Source: Tissierella pigra
Lineage (GTDB): Bacteria; Bacillota; Clostridia; Tissierellales; Tissierellaceae
Reading direction: 5' to 3'
Length of the DNA: 64,000 bases
NCBI RefSeq assembly: GCF_009695605.1
Contig: NZ_VUNQ01000003.1
Span: forward strand, 1 to 64,000
The notes below the pieces were generated by a model that was given only the letters and a program-made list of their open reading frames with translations, was not told the DNA's origin and ran no database searches. A program made the position numbers and the translations under genes. How positions within the stretch are numbered: position 1 is the stretch's first letter; every line of letters starts with the position of its first letter. Below, piece after piece: positions 17,929-26,194 of the stretch.

Positions 17929-17949
17929 GATATTATTAGTAATAATATC
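17929..17949. promoter_or_regulatory. Palindromic operator candidate at the symporter promoter
   Basis: A perfect 10-bp dyad with one central base (17929-17938, 17940-17949) that covers the TATTAT -10 box of the symporter promoter. There is no T run, so it is unlikely to be a terminator. A repressor site is the natural reading; the factor is unknown. Confidence 0.55.
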
Positions 17950-17970
17950 TTATTCTGAATATTTTTTCAA
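17942..17970 (-). promoter_or_regulatory. Promoter of the symporter gene
   Basis: TTGAAA (17965-17970) and TATTAT (17942-17947) on the minus strand with a 17-base spacer. The -10 box lies inside the dyad. Confidence 0.65.
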
Positions 17971-18005
17971 GTTTTAATTATCGGAATAAACTTTGATATA
18001 AAAAA

Positions 18006-18027
18006 ATAGATGGAAAACTCCATCTAT
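18006..18027 (-). terminator. Terminator of the gatCAB operon
   Basis: A 9-bp stem (18006-18014 with 18019-18027) with a four-base loop, overlapping the gatB stop and followed by seven T on the minus strand. Confidence 0.88.
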
Positions 18028-19454
18028 CTTTCATTTATCATCTCTATTAACATTTTATTTACCATTTGAGGATTTGCCTTGCCTTTTGATGCTTTCATTA
18101 TTTGTCCTACTAAAAATCCTATGGCTCTATCTTTACCATTTTTATAATCAATAATAGATTGTTCATTTTCATCTAGGACTTTTGATACTATTTCCTTTAA
18201 AGCACCTTCATCACTTATTTGAACTAATTCTTGTTCTTTAATTATAGTTTCTGGCTCTTTCCCTGTGTCAAAGATTTCCTTTAATACTTTTTTACCTGTG
18301 TTATTGTTGATTTTTCCGTCTTTCACAATTTTTATTAAATCTCCCAAAGATTTTGGTGTAAGCTTAGTGTCTTGTATTTCTATTTCTTCATCTTTTAATC
18401 TTCTTAGGACATCTCCCATAATCCAGTTGCTAACTAACTTTGAATCATCTATATATTTAATAGTCTCTTCAAAGAAAGTAGCTAAGTCTTTAGATGCCGT
18501 TAATACTCCTGCATCATATTCTGAAAGGTCATAGTCTTTTATAAATCTTTCTTTCTTATGGTGAGGTAACTCTGGAAGATTATTTTTTATTTCATCTACC
18601 CATGAATCTTCTAAAACTATTTCTGCAAAGTCTCCGTCTGGCGCATATCTATAGTCTGCAACTGTGCCTTTTGCTCTCATGGATATGGTTTCACCTTTTA
18701 CTTCATCCCATCTTCTAGTTTCCTTAACTGTGTTTTCGCCTTTTTGTAAAAGCTCTATATGTCTTTTCTCCTCATACTCCATAGCTTTTACTGCACCTCT
18801 AAAGGAGTTTAAATTTTTTATTTCTGTAATATTGGTTTTATTTCCTGTCTCACTATCTACTATATTTATATTTACGTCACATCTAAGAGAACCTTCTTCC
18901 ATTTTACAATCTGAAACTTCAATATACTTTAAAGTTGATCTTAGATTTTCAAGGAATTGTCTTGCTTCCTCTGGTGTATTCATTTCTGGTTTTGTAACTA
19001 TTTCTATAAGAGGTACACCTGCTCTATTATAGTCAATTAAAGTGTCTCCCTCTGTTGTATGAGTTTGTTTACCTGTATCTTCTTCTATATGGATTCTTTC
19101 TAGGTGAACCTTTTTAGTTCCTTCTTCTGTTTCTATTTCTATATGTCCACCTTCACATAAAGGTATGTCATCTTGAGAAATTTGATAACCTTTAACTAAA
19201 TCTGAATAAAAATAATTTTTTCTATCCATTCTAGTATGAGTATTTATTTTACAATTAAGTGCAATTCCTGCTCTTATGGCATATTCTATTGCTGTTTTAT
19301 TTATAACTGGAAGAGCACCAGGTAATCCTATACAAACTGGACAGCAATGTGTGTTGGCTTCACCACCAAAGGCATTAGTACAACTACAAAACATCTTTGT
19401 CTTTGTCATAAGTTCAGTATGGATTTCAAGTCCGATTATAGTTTTATAGGCCAT
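18024..19454 (-). CDS. gatB: Asp-tRNA(Asn)/Glu-tRNA(Gln) amidotransferase subunit B
   Basis: A 476-residue kinase-like subunit that activates mischarged Glu-tRNA(Gln) (and Asp-tRNA(Asn)) before amidation. The start GLEIHTEL is diagnostic, followed by a Cys cluster (MFCSC, HCCPVC) that forms the zinc site. The C-terminal YqeY-like helical tail recognises tRNA. The gene overlaps gatA by 11 bases; the order gatC-gatA-gatB is the standard operon. The ATG follows AAGGAGG at nine bases. Confidence 0.96.
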   Translation of the reverse strand: MAYKTIIGLEIHTELMTKTKMFCSCTNAFGGEANTHCCPVCIGLPGALPVINKTAIEYAIRAGIALNCKINTHTRMDRKNYFYSDLVKGYQISQDDIPLCEGGHIEIETEEGTKKVHLERIHIEEDTGKQTHTTEGDTLIDYNRAGVPLIEIVTKPEMNTPEEARQFLENLRSTLKYIEVSDCKMEEGSLRCDVNINIVDSETGNKTNITEIKNLNSFRGAVKAMEYEEKRHIELLQKGENTVKETRRWDEVKGETISMRAKGTVADYRYAPDGDFAEIVLEDSWVDEIKNNLPELPHHKKERFIKDYDLSEYDAGVLTASKDLATFFEETIKYIDDSKLVSNWIMGDVLRRLKDEEIEIQDTKLTPKSLGDLIKIVKDGKINNNTGKKVLKEIFDTGKEPETIIKEQELVQISDEGALKEIVSKVLDENEQSIIDYKNGKDRAIGFLVGQIMKASKGKANPQMVNKMLIEMINER

Positions 19455-20907
19455 TTTTTACTCCTCCTTCAAATCCTAGACCTGCTTTAATTATATTTGC
19501 TTCTTTAAGTCTATTTCCAATTATTTGTAATCCAACAGGCAATCCTTCTACATATCCACAAGGTATACTCATGGAACAAAGACCTGCTAAATTTACAGGT
19601 ACTGTAAATAAATCTCCCATATACATAGCTAATGGGTCGTTTACCTTTTCACCTAGTTTAAATGGTAAAACTGGACAAGTAGGAGACAGAATTATATCGT
19701 ATTTGCTAAAAGCTTTATCAAAATCATTTTTTATAAGTGTTCTTACTTTTAATGCTTTTTTATAATGGTCATCTGCATATCCTCTACTTAATGAATAAGT
19801 TCCTAACATTATTCTTCTTTTAACTTCTTCACCAAAGGCTTCTGTTCTTGAATTTATATATAATTCATCTAAAGTATTATATTCTTTTGCCCTATATCCA
19901 TATTTAACCCCGTCAAATCTTGCTAAGTTTGAGCTAATTTCTGATGTAGATATAATATAGTAAGCTGCTAGTCCATACTCTATATGAGGTAAAGATATTT
20001 CTTCTATTTCTGCACCTAAGGATTCAAACATCTTTATTGATTTTGTTATTTCTTCATTGATTCTAGGATCCATGCCCTCATAAGTAAATTCCCTTGGAAG
20101 TCCTATTTTCATTCCTTTTAAATAATCTTTATAATCTATTTCTTCTGGGAAACTGCCAAATATTATAGTTCCTTCTGGATTGTTAAATGAAGTGGAATCC
20201 TTCTTATCATATCCAGTTATGGCAGACAGCATAAATACTGCATCTCTTACATCTCTTCCAAATACTCCTACTTGGTCTAGTGTATTAGCCATAGAAACTG
20301 CACCATATCTTGACACTATACCATAACTAGGTTTTATACCTACAACGTCACAATAAGAGGCAGGTTGTCTAATAGAACCACCTGTATCTGTTCCTAAAGC
20401 CAATGCCACTTCTCCTGATTTTACGGCAGCAGCTGAGCCTCCTGAGGACCCTCCAGGTACTCTTTCTGTATCTATAGGATTTTTAGTTGGCCCAAAATAT
20501 GATGTTTCTGTAGATGAACCCATGGCAAATTCGTCCATATTTGTTTTTCCCATGATTATTCCATCAGCTTCCTTTATTCTAGTAACTACTGTTGCATCAT
20601 ATGGTGGTATGAAATTTTCTAACATCTTAGACCCACAAGTAGTTCTAAGGTCTTTTGTCACTATATTGTCTTTAACTCCTATGGGAAGTCCTGCCAATAG
20701 TCCTATCTGTTCTCCATTTTTAATTTTCTCATCTACCTTTTCTGCTGTTTTTAGTGCTTCTTCTTTATTTAAAGTAATAAAAGCATTAATATTTTTCTCA
20801 ACTTCCTCAATCCTATTAAAATGAGCTGTTACTAATTCTTTACTAGATATTTCTTTTTTAGAAATCTTTTTTCTCATTTCAAATGCTGATAATTTTGTAA
20901 TATCCAT
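19444..20907 (-). CDS. gatA: Asp-tRNA(Asn)/Glu-tRNA(Gln) amidotransferase subunit A
   Basis: A 487-residue amidase-signature enzyme that releases ammonia from glutamine for GatB. The Ser-cisSer-Lys machinery is visible: LPIGVKDNI (Lys), VPGGSSGGSAAAV and GTDTGGSIRQPAS (Ser residues). The ATG is seven bases after AGAGGTG. It sits between gatC (14 bases upstream) and gatB (overlap). The full GatCAB set implies that at least one of Gln-tRNA and Asn-tRNA is made indirectly. Confidence 0.97.
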   Translation of the reverse strand: MDITKLSAFEMRKKISKKEISSKELVTAHFNRIEEVEKNINAFITLNKEEALKTAEKVDEKIKNGEQIGLLAGLPIGVKDNIVTKDLRTTCGSKMLENFIPPYDATVVTRIKEADGIIMGKTNMDEFAMGSSTETSYFGPTKNPIDTERVPGGSSGGSAAAVKSGEVALALGTDTGGSIRQPASYCDVVGIKPSYGIVSRYGAVSMANTLDQVGVFGRDVRDAVFMLSAITGYDKKDSTSFNNPEGTIIFGSFPEEIDYKDYLKGMKIGLPREFTYEGMDPRINEEITKSIKMFESLGAEIEEISLPHIEYGLAAYYIISTSEISSNLARFDGVKYGYRAKEYNTLDELYINSRTEAFGEEVKRRIMLGTYSLSRGYADDHYKKALKVRTLIKNDFDKAFSKYDIILSPTCPVLPFKLGEKVNDPLAMYMGDLFTVPVNLAGLCSMSIPCGYVEGLPVGLQIIGNRLKEANIIKAGLGFEGGVKNGL

Positions 20908-20921
20908 TTTATCACCTCTTT

Positions 20922-21206
20922 TTATTCCACTATTTTTAGTAATTTAAAATATCCATATTGATTTTCTTTAATATTCTGTAAAACTTCTTCTCTAGATAAT
21001 CCTTCTTGTACTACATCTTCTCTTAATACTTGTATATGATTATTAACTCCATAAGCAGGCTCTACACCTTCTGTATTTACTTCGTTTAATTTCTCAACAT
21101 AACTTAAAACTTCAGAAAACTTGTGAGTAAATCCATCAATTTCTTCTTCTGAGAATTTTAATTTAGCTAAATTAGCCATATGTTCTACCTGTTCCCTAGT
21201 AATCAT
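20922..21206 (-). CDS. gatC: Asp-tRNA(Asn)/Glu-tRNA(Gln) amidotransferase subunit C
   Basis: A 94-residue scaffold subunit that wraps around GatA and stabilises the complex. It has the family pattern: VEHMANLAKLKFSEEE at the N-terminus and a central Pro-containing EGVEPAYGV segment followed by LREDVVQEGL. AGGAGG is seven bases before the ATG. First gene of the operon. Confidence 0.95.
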   Translation of the reverse strand: MITREQVEHMANLAKLKFSEEEIDGFTHKFSEVLSYVEKLNEVNTEGVEPAYGVNNHIQVLREDVVQEGLSREEVLQNIKENQYGYFKLLKIVE

Positions 21207-21259
21207 TCTAATTCCTCCTCATTAGACTTTCCTTACTATTTTACCACTTATTATATAAA

Positions 21260-21295
21260 AAAATCAAATGATAGCTAAATATATCATTTGATTTT
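21260..21295 (-). terminator. Terminator of the LysR gene
   Basis: A perfect 14-bp stem (21260-21273 with 21282-21295) with an eight-base loop and a run of T on the minus strand. Confidence 0.85.
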
Positions 21296-21309
21296 ATATA
21301 TGTATTTTT

Positions 21310-22257
21310 TTATTCATCTATATTAAAGCTAAGGCAAGTATTTACTACTTTACCAAATTTATAATCTTCCTTGACCTTTACATTTTTATAGGCTTTAATT
21401 ACCTCTATAACACTGTCCATAGTTTCATCTATGATTTTATCCTTATGATATACCAAACTAAAACTTCTATTCCATACATGCTCTATATGTTTAAATACTC
21501 GAATCTGATTTTGTTTTATTTCATTTTCTATTAGTCTTATGGATATAGCACCTAGACATCCATTTTTTAAGATTGCATTTTTCATAGCTTCCGGACAATT
21601 TGTTTCCCACTTTATCTTTACATCAAATCCATTTTCATACATATAATCCTCAAAAAGTTTTCTTGTCCCACTACCTTTTTCCCTCATTACAAAATCTAAA
21701 TCTAGTAATTCAGGTAGTTCAACTACTTCTCTACTGCTAAATTTATGATTTAGACCACATGCTAAAACTAAATAATCATCTATTTCCGGAAGTGAAACTA
21801 AATTAGGATTATTAATTTCTCCCTCTACAATAGCAATATCTATTTCTGAGTTTAATAGTTTTTCTTCTATTGCCTTTGTATTATTCACATATACATAAGT
21901 TTCTATATTTGAATTTTTTTCTTTAATACTATTTACAATATCTGATATAAGGCAACTTCCTACAGTTATGGTAGCTCCTACTTTTATTTTATATATATCA
22001 TTTATTGTAGACATCTTTGCTTCTAAATCATCAAACTGTTTAACTGCTGCTTTTGCATAACTAAGTAGCAGTTTTCCTTCATGGGTTATATGCAGTTTCT
22101 TACATAGGCGTTCAAATAAAAGAACATTATAGTATTCTTCAAGTTCTCTAATGGTTTGACTTACTGTGGGTTGAGAAATAAAAAGTTTCGATGCCGCAGT
22201 ACTCATTTTCCCACTATCTGCAACTTCTATAAATACTTTCAAATGTCTTATATCCAT
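21310..22257 (-). CDS. LysR-family transcriptional regulator (CysL/YeiE-like)
   Basis: A 315-residue regulator. The N-terminal winged helix-turn-helix (residues 1-60) contains MDIRHLKVFIEVADSGKMS and LFISQPTVSQTIRELEE; a periplasmic-binding-type effector domain follows (about 90-295). The ATG is seven bases after AGGAG; 14 codons of upstream frame lack a ribosome site. It is divergent from the sulfur genes. CysL/YeiE regulators typically sit next to yeiH and sulfite genes, so it probably controls 22.4-26.2 kb. Confidence 0.9.
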   Translation of the reverse strand: MDIRHLKVFIEVADSGKMSTAASKLFISQPTVSQTIRELEEYYNVLLFERLCKKLHITHEGKLLLSYAKAAVKQFDDLEAKMSTINDIYKIKVGATITVGSCLISDIVNSIKEKNSNIETYVYVNNTKAIEEKLLNSEIDIAIVEGEINNPNLVSLPEIDDYLVLACGLNHKFSSREVVELPELLDLDFVMREKGSGTRKLFEDYMYENGFDVKIKWETNCPEAMKNAILKNGCLGAISIRLIENEIKQNQIRVFKHIEHVWNRSFSLVYHKDKIIDETMDSVIEVIKAYKNVKVKEDYKFGKVVNTCLSFNIDE

Positions 22258-22324
22258 TTTGATTCTCCTTTTTCCATTGAAACTTCTTTGAAATTTCATA
22301 TTAATAGGATTTACCTATATGTAT

Positions 22325-22364
22325 GATAAGATTTTATCACTTTATTTATATAAGTGCAAGTGAT
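22325..22364. promoter_or_regulatory. Candidate LysR operator in the divergent region
   Basis: The gap between the divergent genes holds a GATAA-4-TTATC dyad (22325-22338) overlapping a CACTT...AAGTG...AAGTG arrangement (22338-22342, 22352-22356, 22358-22362). Clustered half-sites of this type fit LysR tetramer binding. Which half-sites matter cannot be told from the sequence alone. Confidence 0.45.
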
Positions 22365-22413
22365 ACATTAGTAGTGTAATTTGATGTTAAAAATAATACA
22401 AAGGGGTGAAGTT

Positions 22414-24033
22414 ATGAAAGTTCTTATTATTGGTGGAGTAGCTGCTGGTACTAAGGTGGCTGCTAAACTAAAAAGAGAAAATCGTAGTCACGAAGTTACA
22501 ATATTAACTGAAAGCAAAGATATTTCTTATGCTGGATGTGGATTACCATATTATGTTGGTGATGTAATCCCTAGTAGAGATGAATTAATAGTTAATACCC
22601 CAAAAAGTTTCACCGAATTAACTGGTGCTAAGGTTTTAACAGAAATTCAAGTGACTAAAGTTAATCCAAAGGAAAACACTGTGGAAGCATTGGATCTAAA
22701 AACTAATGAAACTTCTACATATAATTATGACAAATTAGTTATTGCAACTGGAGCTAACCCAATTAAACCGCCTTTAGAAGGTGTAGATTTAGATGGAGTC
22801 TATTTCATGAGAACTCCAGATGATGCGATTTCCTTAAGAGATGCCCTTGATTCTAAAGAAATCAAACGTGTTGTTGTAGTTGGTGGTGGATTCATAGGCT
22901 TAGAGGTAGCCGAAAATTTATCACTTAAAGGAATAAATACTACTGTAATAGATATGGCTGACATGGTTCCTCCAGGATTTGAACCTGAATTTATTGAATA
23001 CATTGCTGACCACTTGGCAGAACATGGAATCATGGTATTTACAGGTACTAGATTAGAAAGTATTATTGGTGAAGGCAAAGTAGAAAAGGTTAAAACTGAT
23101 AAGAGAACTATGAAGGCAGATGCAGTTGTTTTATCTATTGGAATTAGAGCTAATACAGCTTTCTTAAGCGATAGTGGTATTGAATTAATGCCAAATAGAA
23201 CAATAAAAGTAAATGAATATTTCCAAACTAATTTTGAGAATATTTATGCCCTTGGTGATTGTGCCAGTGTAATAAATAGGGTAACAAAAGAACCTGCTTG
23301 GTCTCCAATGGGATCTACTGCCAATATAGCTGGCCGCATTGCAGCTAAAAATATTAATGGAGAATCCATTAGCTATAGTGGAGTTTTAGGAACTGGAGTG
23401 GCTAAGTTACCAGACCTTAATATAGGTAGAACTGGTTTAACAGAATCTGCAGCTAAGGCAGCAGGCTATGATGTAGAAAGTGTTGTAACTGTAGTAGATG
23501 ATAAAGCTCATTATTATCCAGATTCATCTGTATTTATTGTAAAAATGTTAGCAGATAGAAATACTAAGAAGCTGCTGGGATTACAGGTTTTAGGTAAAGG
23601 TGCTGTAGATAAAATGATAGATATTGCTGTAACTGCAATGACTTTAAATGCTACATTAGAAGATATTGAACATATGGACTTAGCATATGCTCCTCCATTC
23701 TCTACTGCTATACATCCTTTTGCCCATACTGTAAATGTTTTACTTAATAAAATTAGTGGCAACTTTAACACTATTACTCCTTTAGAATTCGCAACTAATA
23801 GGCCTGAAGGATATAAAATAATTGATGCCTCTATTCAACCATCTTTTAAAGGTTATCCTTATATTGATTTAAATAAAGTAGATAAGGAATTACTAGAATA
23901 TGATAAAGATGACAAATTATTATTAGTATGTTCTAAAGGTAAAAGAGCATATATGCTTCAAAATAAATTAAAACATCTTGGATATAACAATACCTTAGTT
24001 TTAGAAGGTGGGTCCATAGTAAATAAATTATAA
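22414..24033 (+). CDS. CoA-disulfide/persulfide reductase-like FAD oxidoreductase with rhodanese domain
   Basis: A 539-residue flavoprotein. An N-terminal GGVAAGTKVA dinucleotide fold is followed by SYAGCGLPYYVGD with the single redox cysteine (near residue 43) of CoA-disulfide reductases and NADH:persulfide reductases. A second GGGFIGLEVAE NAD site, YALGDCA, and a dimerisation domain ending in APPFSTAIHP come next. Residues about 450-539 form a rhodanese-like domain with the cysteine in LVCSKGKRAY. It likely reduces CoA-S-sulfide or polysulfide. ATG 22414 follows AAGGGGTG at five bases. First gene of the sulfur unit. Confidence 0.88.
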   Translation: MKVLIIGGVAAGTKVAAKLKRENRSHEVTILTESKDISYAGCGLPYYVGDVIPSRDELIVNTPKSFTELTGAKVLTEIQVTKVNPKENTVEALDLKTNETSTYNYDKLVIATGANPIKPPLEGVDLDGVYFMRTPDDAISLRDALDSKEIKRVVVVGGGFIGLEVAENLSLKGINTTVIDMADMVPPGFEPEFIEYIADHLAEHGIMVFTGTRLESIIGEGKVEKVKTDKRTMKADAVVLSIGIRANTAFLSDSGIELMPNRTIKVNEYFQTNFENIYALGDCASVINRVTKEPAWSPMGSTANIAGRIAAKNINGESISYSGVLGTGVAKLPDLNIGRTGLTESAAKAAGYDVESVVTVVDDKAHYYPDSSVFIVKMLADRNTKKLLGLQVLGKGAVDKMIDIAVTAMTLNATLEDIEHMDLAYAPPFSTAIHPFAHTVNVLLNKISGNFNTITPLEFATNRPEGYKIIDASIQPSFKGYPYIDLNKVDKELLEYDKDDKLLLVCSKGKRAYMLQNKLKHLGYNNTLVLEGGSIVNKL

Positions 24034-24058
24034 TTAAATAAAATAAGGGGGTCAAAAA

Positions 24059-25012
24059 ATGGCAAGTTTAACAATTAGTCCAGAAGATCAAAAGAAGGTA
24101 AAAGCATTAGGTTTTTTAGTCAATAAGGGAACTGACAACTTTTCAGCTAGAATCATTACTGTAAATGGTAAAATTACAGCTGCTCAAAACAAATGTCTTT
24201 CTGAAGCAGCAGAGCTTTATGGAAATGGTATTGTAACATTTACATCAAGACTTACAGTTGAATGTCAAGGTATTCCATATGACAAAATTGAGGATTTCAG
24301 AAATTATATTGCAAAAGAAGGTCTTGTAACAGGTGGTACTGGCTCAAAAGTTCGTCCAGTAGTCTCATGTAAAGGTACTACTTGTCAATATGGTTTAATT
24401 GATACTTTTGATTTATCTGAAAAAATCCACGAAAAATTTTTCAATGGATATTCAAGCGTTAAATTACCACATAAATTTAAAATTGGCGTAGGAGGATGTC
24501 CAAACAACTGTATGAAGCCTAGTTTAAATGACTTAGGAATTGTTGGACAAATGATACCTAATTATGACAGTGAATTATGTAATGGATGTAGAGTTTGTGG
24601 TGTTGAAAACGTATGTCCAATGGATTCTGCTAAAGTTGAAGATGATCTTTTACACATAAATGAAGAAACTTGTAATAACTGTGGTCGTTGTATAGGAAAA
24701 TGTCACTTTGATGCTATTCCTGATGGGCAAGTTGGATATAAAATATATATAGGTGGTAGATGGGGTAAACTTGTTAACCATGGTATTCCACTAGATAAAA
24801 TATTTACAACTGAAGAGGAAGTTATGGATATAATCGAAAAAACCATACTTTTATTTAGAGAACAAGGTGAAACTGGGGAACGTCTATCTCAAACCATAGA
24901 AAGAATTGGTTTTGAAAATGTTCAACAGCAATTATTATCAAATGACCTTCTGGACAGAAAAGATGAGATTTTAGATTCTGAACTTCACTTAGTTGGCGGA
25001 GCTACTTGCTAA
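24059..25012 (+). CDS. Siroheme sulfite (nitrite) reductase-like protein with two 4Fe-4S clusters
   Basis: A 317-residue single-chain protein. A ferredoxin-like NIR/SIR half domain (residues 1-95) precedes the siroheme/4Fe-4S motif with Cys104-x5-Cys109 and Cys147-x3-Cys151 (SCKGTTC, GGCPNNC). An inserted ferredoxin has clusters at Cys174/177/180/186 and Cys205/208/211/215. It is close in layout to AsrC, the catalytic subunit of anaerobic sulfite reductase, but no asrA or asrB is adjacent. The facing hem operon supplies the siroheme precursor. GGGGG precedes the ATG, which lies 25 bases after the flavoprotein gene. Confidence 0.88.
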   Translation: MASLTISPEDQKKVKALGFLVNKGTDNFSARIITVNGKITAAQNKCLSEAAELYGNGIVTFTSRLTVECQGIPYDKIEDFRNYIAKEGLVTGGTGSKVRPVVSCKGTTCQYGLIDTFDLSEKIHEKFFNGYSSVKLPHKFKIGVGGCPNNCMKPSLNDLGIVGQMIPNYDSELCNGCRVCGVENVCPMDSAKVEDDLLHINEETCNNCGRCIGKCHFDAIPDGQVGYKIYIGGRWGKLVNHGIPLDKIFTTEEEVMDIIEKTILLFREQGETGERLSQTIERIGFENVQQQLLSNDLLDRKDEILDSELHLVGGATC

Positions 25013-25024
25013 TTAACTGAAAAT

Positions 25025-25061
25025 ATCCAAAGGAAAATTTAAATTAGATTTTCCTTTGGAT
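25025..25061 (+). terminator. Terminator between the sulfite reductase-like gene and yeiH
   Basis: A perfect 13-bp stem (25025-25037 with 25049-25061) with an 11-base loop, followed by a T-rich tract. It may only partly stop transcription, letting the exporter gene be expressed at a lower level. Confidence 0.8.
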
Positions 25062-25123
25062 AATAATTTTATTTTTATTCTTATTTGTCTATTTTTTAAC
25101 ACTACTTAAAAGGAGATGTAAAT

Positions 25124-26158
25124 ATGAATAGTAAAAAAACTTCTGCTATAATTTTATGTATTTTGATTGCTATTGTAGCAACTTATTTAGGAGGATTACA
25201 AAACTTAGTCGGAGCTCCTATGATTGGATTATTTATTGGTATGCTTATTTTAAACATTATACCTTCCATAGATAAAGATTTTAAATCTGGAACAACCTTT
25301 GCCGGTAAGAAGTTTTTAACTTGGGGAATTATTTTAGCAGGTGCTACTCTTAATTTTAAAGAAGTATTAGGATATGGTGCTAAGGCCTTACCTTTATTAC
25401 TTTTTAATATTTGTCTATCTTTTTCCGTAGCTTATTTTGTAGGTAAAAAGTTAGATGTATCTACTAATACTTGTACCTTAGTCGGTGGTGGCAGCTGTAT
25501 CTGTGGTGGCACTGCTATTGCAACTCTTGCTTCAATTATTAAGGCTAAGGAAACTGAAATAGCTTATGCAATGACTGCAATATTTTTATTCGATATTTTA
25601 GCTGCTTTAGTTTATCCTTACTTAGCTGGTGCCATAGGATTAACTGCAAATCAATTTGGCTTCTTAGCAGGAGCCGCAATTAATGACACATCTAGTGTTG
25701 CTGCAGCTGAAGCAACTTATAATGTTTTAAATAATCTTGATTCAAGTTTAGCTATTACTATAAAACTTGCAAGAACTAGTTTGTTAATTCTTGTTTCAAT
25801 AGTTGCTACAATTTTAACTGTAAGAAACGAATCTAAGGCAAATAAGGATAGTGGAGAACAAATATCTATAGGTCAAACTGTTATGAAAGTTTTTCCATGG
25901 TTTATAGTTATTTTTTTAGGTATGGCTGTTTTAAATACTTTGGGATTATTTGATCTTGTTCCAGGCTCTGCTAAGTTCTTTAAAAAAGGTTATAAGTTTT
26001 TAATTACTGCCGCTTTAGCCGGTGTTGGATTTAAAATTCATTTTAAAGACCTTTTTACAAAAGGGACTAAGCCTATTATACTAGGGGGATGTACATGGGC
26101 GGCTGTAGCCATATCTACATTATTGTTTATTACAATATTTGCTAACTATATAGGATAA
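25124..26158 (+). CDS. YeiH/UPF0324-family putative sulfate exporter
   Basis: A 344-residue polytopic membrane protein with about 10 hydrophobic segments. Family signatures are GAPMIGLFIGMLI, the glycine/cysteine-rich GGGSCICGGTAIA loop, and FLAGAAINDTSSVAAAEATY. The family is annotated as sulfate exporters and usually lies beside LysR regulators such as YeiE/CysL, exactly as here. It would remove sulfate or a related anion formed during sulfur metabolism. The ATG follows AAGGAGATG at good spacing. Confidence 0.88.
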   Translation: MNSKKTSAIILCILIAIVATYLGGLQNLVGAPMIGLFIGMLILNIIPSIDKDFKSGTTFAGKKFLTWGIILAGATLNFKEVLGYGAKALPLLLFNICLSFSVAYFVGKKLDVSTNTCTLVGGGSCICGGTAIATLASIIKAKETEIAYAMTAIFLFDILAALVYPYLAGAIGLTANQFGFLAGAAINDTSSVAAAEATYNVLNNLDSSLAITIKLARTSLLILVSIVATILTVRNESKANKDSGEQISIGQTVMKVFPWFIVIFLGMAVLNTLGLFDLVPGSAKFFKKGYKFLITAALAGVGFKIHFKDLFTKGTKPIILGGCTWAAVAISTLLFITIFANYIG

Positions 26159-26162
26159 TTAT

Positions 26163-26194
26163 AAAAACTCTGGGACATAGAGCCCAGAGTTTTT
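26163..26194. terminator. Bidirectional terminator between yeiH and hemL
   Basis: A perfect 12-bp stem (26163-26174 with 26183-26194), with A and T runs on both sides, touching the hemL stop. It insulates the convergent sulfur and tetrapyrrole units. Confidence 0.88.
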
